A stretch of 64,000 nucleotides of DNA from assembly GCF_000612585.1 (NCBI RefSeq), contig NZ_JFCA01000012.1:62001-126000 (forward strand), given 5' to 3'. The DNA comes from Pseudomonas sp. CHM02. GTDB taxonomy: Bacteria > Pseudomonadota > Gammaproteobacteria > Pseudomonadales > Pseudomonadaceae. Position 1 is the stretch's first letter. Each line of letters opens with the position of its first letter. Both the position numbers and the translations under genes were made by a program. Positions 54,668 through 63,480 of this stretch are shown one piece after another. A model generated the notes under the pieces. That model ran no database searches and had not been told where the DNA came from. It was given only the letters and a program-made list of their open reading frames with translations.

Positions 54668-55303
54668 ATGCTTCGCGTAATAATTGCTGACGATCATCCA
54701 ATTGTGCGTATCGGCCAAAAAGTAGTGATCGAAGCGAATGGAAAGTGCAAGGTGGTCGGCGAGGCCGATGGTCCCGATCAGTTGCTCGCCTTGCTCGACC
54801 GCACGCCCTGCGACCTGCTGGTGACCGACTTTGCCATGCCGGGCAACCAACAGGCGGACGGTTACGGCCTGTTGAGCCTGATGCACCGCAAGTACCCGGC
54901 GATGCCGGTGATCCTGGTGACCATGTTTGCCAACGTCGCCACCCTGCGTGCTTCCTTCACCCACGGCGCCCGGGCGATCGTGGCCAAGAGTGCCTCGGCC
55001 AGGGAGTTGCCCCAGGCCATCAAGGCGGTCAGCGAGGGCCAGACCTTTGTCAGTGAATGCCTGCGGGTGCAACTGGTGGAAGCCGGCACCGGTGATCAAC
55101 AGGCGGTGCCGCAGTTGTCCGGCAAGGAGCGTGAGGTGGTGCGCATGCTCGCCAGTGGCCTGACCGTCAGCCAGATTGCCGCGCGGGTCAATCGCAGTAT
55201 CTCGACCATCAGCAAGCAGAAAAGCACAGCGATGAGCCGGCTGTGCATTTCCACCGACGTGGATTTGTTCGCCTATGCCCGCAGCAGCGGCATGGTGCCG
55301 TGA
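54668..55303 (+). CDS. NarL/LuxR-type response regulator (BvgA/RcsB-like)
   Basis: A 211-residue DNA-binding response regulator. The receiver has Asp8-Asp9, phospho-acceptor Asp54 (LLVTDFAMPG) and Lys in AIVAKSASARELP. The C-terminal LuxR helix-turn-helix is SGKEREVVRMLASGLTVSQI then NRSISTISKQKSTAM. I start at MLRVIIADDHP (54668), the family N terminus; an ATG four codons upstream is possible. The SISTISKQKS recognition helix is that of RcsB/BvgA-like activators that work with phosphorelays. Position beside the Rec-Hpt gene and the divergent fimbrial operon suggests it controls the latter. Confidence 0.9.
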   Translation: MLRVIIADDHPIVRIGQKVVIEANGKCKVVGEADGPDQLLALLDRTPCDLLVTDFAMPGNQQADGYGLLSLMHRKYPAMPVILVTMFANVATLRASFTHGARAIVAKSASARELPQAIKAVSEGQTFVSECLRVQLVEAGTGDQQAVPQLSGKEREVVRMLASGLTVSQIAARVNRSISTISKQKSTAMSRLCISTDVDLFAYARSSGMVP

Positions 55304-55394
55304 TACCGGTCATTTGCGCGGCGAATGTCAGTAGCATTGGCGACGTGGGCGGCTTATCGTGCGGCTATCTTTTCGACGCCAGCGGAGCCTGCCC

Positions 55395-55865
55395 ATGAGT
55401 GATGCCCATAACGCCCTGATCACCGAGTTCTACAGCGCCTTCCAGCGCCTGGACGCCGAAGCCATGGCCGCCTGCTACACCGAAGACGTCGTGTTCAGCG
55501 ACCCGGCGTTTGGCGAACTGCGCGGACGCGATGCTGCAGACATGTGGCGCATGCTCACCACGCGGGCCAAGGACTTTTCCCTGACGTTCGACCACGTGCG
55601 CAGCGACGACACCACCGGCAGCGCGCACTGGGTGGCGACGTACCTGTTCAGCGCCACCGGCAATACGGTGGTCAACGATATCGGTGCGCGGTTTGTGTTT
55701 CGCGACGGCAAGATCTGCGAGCATCACGATCACTTCGACCTGTGGCGTTGGTCGCGCCAGGCACTGGGCCTGAAAGGGCTGCTGCTGGGCTGGTCGCCGG
55801 CGCTGAAAAACGCCGTGCGCGCCCAGGCGCTCAAAGGGCTGAGGGCATTCCAGGCCAGTCGTTGA
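55395..55865 (+). CDS. NTF2-like (SnoaL-type) protein
   Basis: A 156-residue soluble protein of the nuclear transport factor 2-like superfamily: FYSAFQRLDAEAMAACYTEDVVFSDP at the N terminus is the usual alpha-helical start, and DIGARFVFRDGKICEHHDHFDLWRW the characteristic sheet. A short basic C-terminal helix follows (KGLLLGWSPALKNAVRAQAL). Enzymes and ligand binders share this fold; no substrate can be given. Start at 55395 after GGAG. Confidence 0.8.
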   Translation: MSDAHNALITEFYSAFQRLDAEAMAACYTEDVVFSDPAFGELRGRDAADMWRMLTTRAKDFSLTFDHVRSDDTTGSAHWVATYLFSATGNTVVNDIGARFVFRDGKICEHHDHFDLWRWSRQALGLKGLLLGWSPALKNAVRAQALKGLRAFQASR

Positions 55866-55902
55866 TAAGATTGGCGCTCTTCTGGTTTGCCGACGTTGAC
55901 CC

Positions 55903-56178
55903 GTGACTGATCTTCCTGAACCCAAGCCCTGGTTCGTCTACCTGGTGCGTGCCGCCAATGGTTCGCTGTATTGCGGCATCAGCAATGACCCGGTGCGCCG
56001 CTTTGCCTCTCATCAGAGTGGCAAGGGCGCGCGGTTCTTTCTCTCCAGCCCCGCCGTGGCGTTGGTGTACACCGAGCAATGTGCGAGCAAAGGCGAGGCG
56101 TTGCGCCAGGAGCGGCTGATCAAGAAGTTGAAAAAGAGCGCCAAGGAATGCCTGGCGGCGAGCGGCTCATTGATCTGA
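55903..56178 (+). CDS. GIY-YIG nuclease-superfamily protein (YhbQ-like)
   Basis: A small single-domain GIY-YIG protein (91 residues). The motif occurs as [32 protein letters not shown], where the two Tyr, the Gly and the catalytic Arg are in place, followed by a Glu in [14 protein letters not shown]. Proteins of this YhbQ/UPF0213 group are small putative nucleases of unknown biological role. GTG start at 55903. It ends 75 bases before the GST-like gene. Confidence 0.9.
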   Translation: MTDLPEPKPWFVYLVRAANGSLYCGISNDPVRRFASHQSGKGARFFLSSPAVALVYTEQCASKGEALRQERLIKKLKKSAKECLAASGSLI

Positions 56179-56253
56179 CTGATGGGTTCCCATCGCCCCC
56201 TGGTGCGGTTTTGCAGGCTAAGCTAGCGGCTCATCCATTGAGCGGAGCCTGGC

Positions 56254-57189
56254 ATGTCTGAGTTGATCCTCCACCACTACCCGCAGTCCCCCTTCGCTGA
56301 AAAAGCCCGCCTGCTGCTGGGCTTCAAGGGCTTGTCCTGGCGCTCGGTGTTTATTTCACCGGTGATGCCCAAGCCTGATCTGACCGCCTTGACCGGTGGC
56401 TATCGCAAGACGCCGGTGTTGCAGGTCGGCGCCGATATCTACTGCGACACCGCGTTGATCGCCCGGCGCCTGGAACAGGAAAAATCAGCGCCGGCGCTGT
56501 TTCCGCAAGGCCTGGAACTGGTCACTCAGGGCTTCGCCGCCTGGGCCGATTCGCTGGTGTTTTCCCATGCGGTGGCGCTGGTGTTCCAGCCGGAATCTTT
56601 GGCGGTCAAGTTCGCCAAGGTGCCGCCGCAAATGCTCCAGGTGCTGGTGGCAGACCGTACGAAATTGTTCAGCGGTGGCACCGCGACCCGGGTGCAATTG
56701 GAGACGGCCAAGCACCAATGGCCGGCGATTGTCAGCCGTATCGACCAGCAGCTGCAGCACCAGGCCGGTGACTTCCTGTTCGGCGAGCCGTCGATTGCCG
56801 ACTTCGCCCTGGCCCATCCACTGTGGTTCCTCAAAGGCTCTTCGGTGACTGCGCCGCTGGTTGACGCGTACCCGGCGGTCGCCGCCTGGCTGGACCGCGT
56901 GCTGAGCTTTGGCCATGGCACCGCCAGCGAAATGAGCGCCGAGCAAGCCTTGGACATCGCCCGCAACGCCACGCCTGCGGCGTTGCCTGATGAGCTGTTC
57001 GAGGACTTGAACGGCTTCAAGGCCGGCCAGCAGGTGACCATTTCGGCGACGGATTACGGTACCGACCTAGTGGCTGGAGAACTGCTGTTTGTGGGGCGCG
57101 AAGAGCTGATCCTGCGCCGTAGCGACGAACGCGCCGGCACCGTGCATGTGCATTTCCCACGCATGGGGTTCTGCATTCAGGCGCAATAA
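56254..57189 (+). CDS. Glutathione S-transferase-like protein
   Basis: A 311-residue protein with an N-terminal thioredoxin fold (LILHHYPQSPFAEKARLLLGF; TPVLQVGADIYCDTALIARRL) and a C-terminal helical GST domain (FLFGEPSIADFALAHPLWFL). It ends in an extra 80-residue domain with a beta-rich look (GQQVTISATDYGTDLVAGELLF). The active-site Ser is in the position of S-type GSTs (QSPFA). The appended domain is unusual for small bacterial GSTs. ATG at 56254 follows GGAG. Confidence 0.85.
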   Translation: MSELILHHYPQSPFAEKARLLLGFKGLSWRSVFISPVMPKPDLTALTGGYRKTPVLQVGADIYCDTALIARRLEQEKSAPALFPQGLELVTQGFAAWADSLVFSHAVALVFQPESLAVKFAKVPPQMLQVLVADRTKLFSGGTATRVQLETAKHQWPAIVSRIDQQLQHQAGDFLFGEPSIADFALAHPLWFLKGSSVTAPLVDAYPAVAAWLDRVLSFGHGTASEMSAEQALDIARNATPAALPDELFEDLNGFKAGQQVTISATDYGTDLVAGELLFVGREELILRRSDERAGTVHVHFPRMGFCIQAQ

Positions 57190-57298
57190 AGAAAAATAGT
57201 TGCAAATAAAAGTGAGGTAAATCCACCGCCCAACCGTGTAGTGCTTGAAACTGCGATCTATTCGCATTAACAGCGTTTTCTACACGGGTTCTCACAGC

Positions 57299-59722
57299 AT
57301 GAAGTCAACGGCGGGCGGTTGGGTAAAACAGTGGCTGGGAGCCTCGGTATTGGCGGTATCGGGGCTGGCGTTGCTGCCCCTGAGCGTGGCGCAGGCACAG
57401 GAGCAGCAAAGCGCCCAGTTCAACTTTACCTTGGCAGCCAAACCGCTGCCTCAAGCCTTGAGCGATTTCAGCCGGGTCACCGGGATCAGCGTGATCTACA
57501 CCGATGAAGCGCCTTACGGCCTCAAGGCCCCGGCGGTCAGCGGGCAGATGAGCGCTACCCAGGCCCTGCAACGCTTGCTCGGCAACACCGGCTTGACCTT
57601 CCGCCAGATCGACGCCCGCACCCTGGCCCTGGAACCGGTGCCCACCGAAGGCGCGGTCAACCTGGGCGCCACCACCATCAGCGGCGTTGGCCAGCAGACC
57701 CAGGACAGCACCAGCTACCAGCCACCTCCCACCAGTTCGGTGATGCGTTCCCACGCGTTGCTGCTGGAAACCCCGCAAACCGTCAACGTAGTGCCCGCCC
57801 AAGTGCTGAGCGACCAGACCCCGCGCAACCTGGATGACGCCCTGGGCAATATCAGTGGCATCACCCAGGCCAACACCCTGGCCAGCACCCAGGACGCGGT
57901 GATGCTGCGTGGCTTTGGCGACAACCGTAACGGTTCGATCATGCGCGACGGCATGCCCGTGGTGCAGGGCCGCGCGCTGAACTCGACAGCCGAGCGGGTC
58001 GAAGTGTTGAAGGGCCCGTCCTCGTTGCTTTACGGCATTCAGGACCCGGGTGGCGTGGTGAACATTGTCAGCAAGAAGCCGCAACTGACGCAGTCCACTT
58101 CCTTGACGGTGCGCGGCTCCACGTTCGGTGACGGCAAGAACGGCAGCGGTGGCAACCTCGACACCACCGGCCCTATCGGTGACTCGGGCCTGGCGTATCG
58201 CTTGATTGTCGACCATGAAGATGAAGACTACTGGCGCAATTTCGGCACCCACCGCGAGACATTGGTCGCGCCGTCCCTGGCCTGGTTTGGCGACACCACC
58301 CAGTTGCTGTTCGCCTACGAACACCGCGAATTTCTCTCGCCGTTCGACCGTGGTACCGCCATTGATCCCAAGACCAACCATCCGCTGGATATCCCGGCTA
58401 CCCGTCGGCTGGATGAACCCTTCAACAACATGGAGGGCCGATCCGACCTGTACCGCTTCGAAGCCGACCACGACCTGAACGACGACTGGAAGGCTCACTT
58501 TGGCTACAGCTGGAACCGCGAAACCTACGACGCCAGCCAGGTGCGCGTGAGCGCCGTGAACGCCAACGGCACCCTGACCCGCAAGATGGACGGCACCCAG
58601 GGCGCAATCACCACCGACCGTTTCACCACGGCGAGCCTGGAAGGCAAGGTCAACGTGCTGGGCATGCAGCATGACCTGGTGTTCGGCCTGGATGACGAGT
58701 ACCGCAAGATCTACCGCGCCGATCTGATTCGCCAGGACTCACGTGGTACGTTCAGCTACCTGAATCCGGTTTACGGCAATGAAGTCGCAGGCACCAAAGT
58801 CAGCGCCGCCGACAGCGCCCAGACCGACTTGCTGCGCAGTGACTCGCTGTTCTTCCAGGACGCGATTCACCTGAATGACCAGTGGATTTTCGTTGCCGGC
58901 GCGCGTTACCAGATGTACGACCAATACGCCGGCAAAGGCGTACCGTTCAAGGCCAATACCAATGGCAACGGCCAGGCCTGGGTGCCGCGTGCGGGCCTGG
59001 TGTATCGCTACACCGATGAACTGTCGTTCTACGGCAGCTACACCGAGTCGTTCAAGCCCAATTCCACCATCGCCGCCCTGGCCGATGGCAGCACCTTGAC
59101 CGGCGACCTGACACCCGAAGAATCCAAGTCCTGGGAACTGGGGGCCAAGCTCGATATCCCCGGGCGCATCACCGCCAGCGCGGCATTGTTCACCATCGAC
59201 AAGCGCAATGTGCTGGTGTCGGTCGGCTCCGGTGCGAACACCATCTACAGCATCGCCGGCCAGGTGCGCTCCCGTGGCCTGGAGTTGGACGCCACCGGCC
59301 AGTTGACCGACCAGTGGAGCGTGATTGGCAGCTATGCCTATACCGATGCCGAAGACATCAAGGACAACGACCCGACGCTGGAAGGCAACCGCCTGCAAAA
59401 CGTCGCCAAGCACACCGGCTCGCTGTCGGTGGCCTATGACTTCGGCAATATCTTCGGCGGCGATCAGTTGCGGGTGGGCACCGGCGCACGCTATGTCGGT
59501 GAGCGCGCAGGTGATGCGGCCAACGACTTCAACTTGCCGGGTTATACCGTGGCGGACGCATTTGCCACCTATGACACCAGGATTGATGGGCAGAAGGTCA
59601 AGTTCCAACTGAACGTGAAGAACATGTTCGACCGCGTCTACTACACCTCGGCGGCCAGCCGGTTGTTTGTGTCCATGGGCGATGCGCGGCAGGTGTCGGT
59701 GTCGAGCACCCTGGAGTTCTAA
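57299..59722 (+). CDS. TonB-dependent siderophore receptor with STN signalling domain
   Basis: An 807-residue outer-membrane receptor. It has a signal peptide ending LSVAQA, then an STN domain (residues about 35-105: FTLAAKPLPQALSDFSRVTG, LQRLLGNTGLTFRQID), as in FpvA/FoxA-type receptors that signal to an ECF sigma factor. The plug follows (ETPQTVNVVPAQVLSDQ; VEVLKGPSSLLYGIQDPGGVVNIVSKKP), then a 22-strand barrel ending in VSVSSTLEF. It is probably a ferric hydroxamate-like siderophore transporter. No sigma or anti-sigma genes are in the window. Confidence 0.92.
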   Translation: MKSTAGGWVKQWLGASVLAVSGLALLPLSVAQAQEQQSAQFNFTLAAKPLPQALSDFSRVTGISVIYTDEAPYGLKAPAVSGQMSATQALQRLLGNTGLTFRQIDARTLALEPVPTEGAVNLGATTISGVGQQTQDSTSYQPPPTSSVMRSHALLLETPQTVNVVPAQVLSDQTPRNLDDALGNISGITQANTLASTQDAVMLRGFGDNRNGSIMRDGMPVVQGRALNSTAERVEVLKGPSSLLYGIQDPGGVVNIVSKKPQLTQSTSLTVRGSTFGDGKNGSGGNLDTTGPIGDSGLAYRLIVDHEDEDYWRNFGTHRETLVAPSLAWFGDTTQLLFAYEHREFLSPFDRGTAIDPKTNHPLDIPATRRLDEPFNNMEGRSDLYRFEADHDLNDDWKAHFGYSWNRETYDASQVRVSAVNANGTLTRKMDGTQGAITTDRFTTASLEGKVNVLGMQHDLVFGLDDEYRKIYRADLIRQDSRGTFSYLNPVYGNEVAGTKVSAADSAQTDLLRSDSLFFQDAIHLNDQWIFVAGARYQMYDQYAGKGVPFKANTNGNGQAWVPRAGLVYRYTDELSFYGSYTESFKPNSTIAALADGSTLTGDLTPEESKSWELGAKLDIPGRITASAALFTIDKRNVLVSVGSGANTIYSIAGQVRSRGLELDATGQLTDQWSVIGSYAYTDAEDIKDNDPTLEGNRLQNVAKHTGSLSVAYDFGNIFGGDQLRVGTGARYVGERAGDAANDFNLPGYTVADAFATYDTRIDGQKVKFQLNVKNMFDRVYYTSAASRLFVSMGDARQVSVSSTLEF

Positions 59723-59731
59723 GACAGCTTT

Positions 59732-59804
59732 CTGTAAGGGCCGGGTTGCCGGCGATGGTCGTGCGGCGTGCTCACGTTTTTCACCGGCAAGCCGGCGCCT
59801 ACAG
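59732..59804. repeat. Degenerate REP-like doublet after the TonB receptor gene
   Basis: CTGTAAGGGCCGGGTTGCCGGCGATGGTCG at the left is paired with CACCGGCAAGCCGGCGCCTACAG at the right; several mismatches make it a worn member of the class at 35329-35413. It is the only candidate for a transcript end after this receptor. Confidence 0.8.
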
Positions 59805-59846
59805 TGGTAGCGTTGTCGCACAGTTTTTTGCGGAATCAAATCACCG

Positions 59847-61292
59847 ATGCAATTTGGAAAGTGGATATACACCGGCACAATGCTGTTTTTGCTGGGGGGG
59901 TGCGCAAGTGTTTCACCGACATCCACCCCGGCAAGCCTGGACCAACTCCTGACTGACCCGGCCCTCAATGGCGCCACTGTCTCCTTGATGGTGCGTGACG
60001 CCCGCAGCGGCAGCACGCTCTATCAACACAACCCGCGCACACGGTTGATCCCTGCGTCCAACCTCAAGTTGCTCACCACCGCTGCAGCGATGGATGTGCT
60101 GGGGCCGCAGTACCGGTTTTCCACCCAATTGTTGAGTAACGGCACGCAGCAGGGCGAGCGTCTAAGCGGCAATGTGTACCTGCGTGGCCTGGGCGACCCG
60201 ACCATGCAATTCGCCGACTACCAGGCATTGGCTGCACAACTGGCGGCGCAGGGCGTGCGTCAGGTCCAGGGTGATCTTGTCTTCGATGACACGTGGTTCG
60301 ACGCCGAACGGCTGGGTGTGGACTGGGCCCAGGACGACGAAAGCACCTACTACGGCGCGCAGATTTCGGCGCTGACCGTGTCACCCAATACGGACTTCGA
60401 TGCGGGCACCGTGCTCGTCACGGCGAAGGCGCCAGCCACCGTCGGCCAGCCGGTGAGTGTGGTGGTCAGCCCGCCCACCGACTACGTGCAACTCAGCAAT
60501 CGCGCCGTCAGCGGCTCAGGTAACAACTACGGCCTCACCCGCCAGCACGGCACCAATTTACTGCAACTCACGGGCGCGCTGGCGCCGGGCAAGCAGAACC
60601 GGCAGTGGGTGAGTGTGTGGGAGCCGACGCAACTGGTGGCGAATCTGTTTGAGCAGGCGCTGGCACAGCAGGGCATCAAGGTGATGGGCAAGCGTGTGAT
60701 GGGCGCTGCAAGCCCTGCGACAGCCAAGGTGCTGGTGGAACACCCATCGGCACCGCTGCAGGAACTGATCACGCCGCTGCTCAAGCTCTCGAACAACAAC
60801 ATGTCCGAAGCCTTGCTCAAGGCCATGGGGCGCAAGACCGCCAACGCGGGTACGGCGCAGGCCGGCGTCGCGGCCGTGGCGGACTTCATGCGGCGCCAGG
60901 GCCTGGACCCGCTGACAGTGAGCCAGGTCGATGGCTCGGGCCTGTCACGGCGTAACCTGGTGTCGTCGCAAAACCTCACTGACCTGCTGCTGGCCACGGC
61001 CAGGCAGCCTTGGTTCGACGCCTGGTACAACGCCTTGCCGATTGCCGGCAACTCGGACCGCATGACCGGTGGCAGCCTGCGCTACCGACTGCGTGGGACC
61101 GCTGCGGAAAACAACCTGCACGCCAAGACCGGCTCCATGGCCGGGGTGTCCTCCCTGAGCGGCTACATCACCGACGCCGAGGGCCGGCGCCTGGTGTTTT
61201 CAATCATCAGCAACAATTACGTGAGTGATGCCGCGCCCATCCGGGCACTGGAGAACCGCGTGGCGCTGGCGCTGACCCAATGGCACGACTAG
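59847..61292 (+). CDS. dacB: D-alanyl-D-alanine carboxypeptidase/endopeptidase (PBP4, DacB) of lipoprotein type
   Basis: A 481-residue penicillin-binding protein of the PBP4 class that cleaves peptidoglycan stem or cross-link peptides. The SxxK motif lies in PASNLKL, SxN in LSNNNMSEAL and KTG in HAKTGSM, all intact. The N terminus is a lipoprotein signal (TGTMLFLLGGC), so the enzyme should be lipid-anchored, probably in the outer membrane, since Ala follows the Cys. It is convergent with the IclR regulator at a distance of one base. Confidence 0.9.
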   Translation: MQFGKWIYTGTMLFLLGGCASVSPTSTPASLDQLLTDPALNGATVSLMVRDARSGSTLYQHNPRTRLIPASNLKLLTTAAAMDVLGPQYRFSTQLLSNGTQQGERLSGNVYLRGLGDPTMQFADYQALAAQLAAQGVRQVQGDLVFDDTWFDAERLGVDWAQDDESTYYGAQISALTVSPNTDFDAGTVLVTAKAPATVGQPVSVVVSPPTDYVQLSNRAVSGSGNNYGLTRQHGTNLLQLTGALAPGKQNRQWVSVWEPTQLVANLFEQALAQQGIKVMGKRVMGAASPATAKVLVEHPSAPLQELITPLLKLSNNNMSEALLKAMGRKTANAGTAQAGVAAVADFMRRQGLDPLTVSQVDGSGLSRRNLVSSQNLTDLLLATARQPWFDAWYNALPIAGNSDRMTGGSLRYRLRGTAAENNLHAKTGSMAGVSSLSGYITDAEGRRLVFSIISNNYVSDAAPIRALENRVALALTQWHD

Positions 61293-61293
61293 C

Positions 61294-62073
61294 TCAGGGC
61301 TGATAGCCCATGCGCCAACTCACCGCTCGGGTCGCCGCCAGCAAGTGCTGCGCCGCCGGGCCGTCCTCGTCGGCGTGGAACAGCGAGGTGGGACCGACCA
61401 CGGTCATCACCGCCGCCACTTGGCCGATGGCGTTGAACACCGGCGCCGACAACGCATCGACCCCGGGCATCAGCAAACCATGCACAAAATGCAGGCCACG
61501 GCTGCGGATCTGTTCGCAGACAGTGGCATAAGCCTGGTCGTCCGCCAGGGCGTGGGCGATGCCGGCCTGGATCTCGCGTTCACGCAGCTCCACGGTTTCC
61601 CGTGACGGCAGAAACGCGCTGAACACCAGCCCGGTGGACGAACTGAGCAGCGGCAGCACCGAGCCCAATTGCGTGACCACCGTCACCGCACGCACCGCCG
61701 GTTCGATCTGCACCACGGTCGCGCCCTGGTTGCCCCATACCGCCAGGAAGCAGGTTTCGTTCAGTTCATCGCGCAACTCCGCCAGGGGCATCGCGCCGAC
61801 TTTCAACACGTCCATGCTGCCTAGCGCTGCCAGGCCCACGCGCAAGGCCTCGCGACCCAGGCCGTAGTGGTTGGTGGCGGTGTTCTGTTCGGCAAAACCC
61901 GAGGCGATCAGCGCCTGCAGGTAGCGGTGTACCTTGCTGGCCGGCATCTGCACGTGCTCGGCCAAGCGCGACAGCGAAGTCGCCGGGGACAGTTCGGCCA
62001 GGGCCTTGAGGATATCGGTGCCCACTTCGGCCGAGCGGACTTTCTGTTTACCGGTGTCGCGGGGCTTTTCCAT
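61294..62073 (-). CDS. hmgR: IclR-family regulator, probable HmgR
   Basis: A 259-residue regulator: winged helix-turn-helix in residues 15-75 (LAEHVQMPASKVHRYLQALI) and an IclR effector domain behind it. It is divergent from hmgA, with a palindromic site in the gap, the same arrangement as HmgR of P. putida, which represses homogentisate catabolism and is released by homogentisate. The start at 62073 (MEKPRDTGK) is favoured. The symbol is inferred from synteny and family. Confidence 0.85.
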   Translation of the reverse strand: MEKPRDTGKQKVRSAEVGTDILKALAELSPATSLSRLAEHVQMPASKVHRYLQALIASGFAEQNTATNHYGLGREALRVGLAALGSMDVLKVGAMPLAELRDELNETCFLAVWGNQGATVVQIEPAVRAVTVVTQLGSVLPLLSSSTGLVFSAFLPSRETVELREREIQAGIAHALADDQAYATVCEQIRSRGLHFVHGLLMPGVDALSAPVFNAIGQVAAVMTVVGPTSLFHADEDGPAAQHLLAATRAVSWRMGYQP

Positions 62074-62137
62074 GGAGGGGCGAGAATCCGAGAGATGAAT
62101 GGGCGTCTTTATAGCTTGACGGTCGATAGTGATCAAA

Positions 62138-62162
62138 TTACGTTATGCGTAACTGGATTACG
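62138..62162. promoter_or_regulatory. Palindromic operator between hmgR and hmgA
   Basis: TTACG-TTATG-CGTAA and, overlapping it, GTAA-CTGGA-TTAC form a chain of three TTACG/CGTAA half-sites spaced by one helical turn. The site sits about 32 bases before the hmgA start, in position for repression by HmgR. Confidence 0.8.
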
Positions 62163-62193
62163 ATAAAAACAACTTCCGCTCAGAGGACGATCC

Positions 62194-63477
62194 ATGAACC
62201 TCGAATACCTGTCGGGCTTCGGCAATGAATTCGCCAGCGAAGCCCTGCCCGGCGCACTGCCCGTCGGCCAGAACTCCCCGCAGAAAGCGCCCTATGGGCT
62301 GTACACCGAATTGTTCTCCGGCACGGCGTTCACCATGGCGCGCAGCGAAGCCCGGCGGACCTGGCTGTACCGCATCCAGCCATCGGCCAATCACCCTGCG
62401 TTCAGCAAGCTTGAGCGGCAGTTGGCCGGTGGGCCGCTGGGGGCAGTGACGCCCAATCGCTTACGCTGGAACCCGCTGGATATTCCGAGCGAGCCGACGG
62501 ACTTTATCGATGGGCTCGTAGGGATGGTCGCCAATTCCGGGTCGGAAAAACCCTCGGGCATCAGCATCCACACCTACCGCGCCAACCGCTCGATGGCGCG
62601 CGTGTTCTTCAACGCCGACGGCGAATTATTGATTGTTCCCGAACAGGGCCGTCTGCGTATCGCGACCGAATTGGGCGTGCTGGACGTCGAGCCGCTGGAA
62701 ATCGTCGTGCTGCCCCGCGGCCTCAAATTCCGCGTAGAGCTGCTGGATGCCCAGGCGCGTGGCTATGTTGCCGAAAACCACGGCGCGCCGTTGCGTCTGC
62801 CGGACCTTGGTCCCATCGGCAGCAATGGCCTGGCCAACCCGCGCGATTTCCTGACGCCGGTGGCCCACTACGAAGACCTCAAGCAACCGACCACGCTGGT
62901 ACAGAAATTCCTCGGCGAACTCTGGGGCTGTGAGCTGGACCATTCGCCGCTCAATGTCGTCGCCTGGCACGGCAACAACGTGCCGTACAAATACGACCTG
63001 CGCCGCTTCAACACCCTCGGCACCGTGAGCTTCGACCATCCGGACCCATCGATCTTCACGGTTTTGACCTCGCCCACCAGCACCCACGGCCTGGCCAACC
63101 TCGACTTCGTGATCTTCCCGCCGCGCTGGATGGTGGCCGAGAACACCTTCCGTCCGCCATGGTTCCACCGCAACCTGATGAACGAATACATGGGCCTGAT
63201 CCAGGGCGCCTACGACGCCAAGGCCGAAGGTTTCCTGCCCGGTGGCGCGTCGCTGCACAGCTGCATGAGTGCCCACGGCCCGGACGGCGAGACCTGCACC
63301 AAGGCCATCAACGTGGACCTGGCGCCGCACAAGATCGATAACACCATGGCCTTCATGTTCGAGACCAGCCAAGTGCTGCGCCCGACCCGGTTCGCCCTGG
63401 ACTGCCCGCAACTGCAACCTTCCTATGACGCGTGCTGGGCCTCGCTGCCTGCCACCTTCAACCCGAACCGGAGATAA
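62194..63477 (+). CDS. hmgA: Homogentisate 1,2-dioxygenase
   Basis: A 427-residue cytoplasmic iron enzyme that opens the homogentisate ring to maleylacetoacetate in tyrosine/phenylalanine catabolism. Family stretches include [18 protein letters not shown], the [22 protein letters not shown] segment, and the iron-binding region [20 protein letters not shown] through [17 protein letters not shown] stands six bases before the ATG. fahA follows after 3 bases. Confidence 0.97.
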   Translation: MNLEYLSGFGNEFASEALPGALPVGQNSPQKAPYGLYTELFSGTAFTMARSEARRTWLYRIQPSANHPAFSKLERQLAGGPLGAVTPNRLRWNPLDIPSEPTDFIDGLVGMVANSGSEKPSGISIHTYRANRSMARVFFNADGELLIVPEQGRLRIATELGVLDVEPLEIVVLPRGLKFRVELLDAQARGYVAENHGAPLRLPDLGPIGSNGLANPRDFLTPVAHYEDLKQPTTLVQKFLGELWGCELDHSPLNVVAWHGNNVPYKYDLRRFNTLGTVSFDHPDPSIFTVLTSPTSTHGLANLDFVIFPPRWMVAENTFRPPWFHRNLMNEYMGLIQGAYDAKAEGFLPGGASLHSCMSAHGPDGETCTKAINVDLAPHKIDNTMAFMFETSQVLRPTRFALDCPQLQPSYDACWASLPATFNPNRR

Positions 63478-63480
63478 CCC

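Noticed and set aside
57190..57298. Fur box or PvdS box before the TonB receptor
   Set aside because: The region is AT-rich, but no 19-bp Fur palindrome and no TAAAT-N16-CGT at proper spacing was found.
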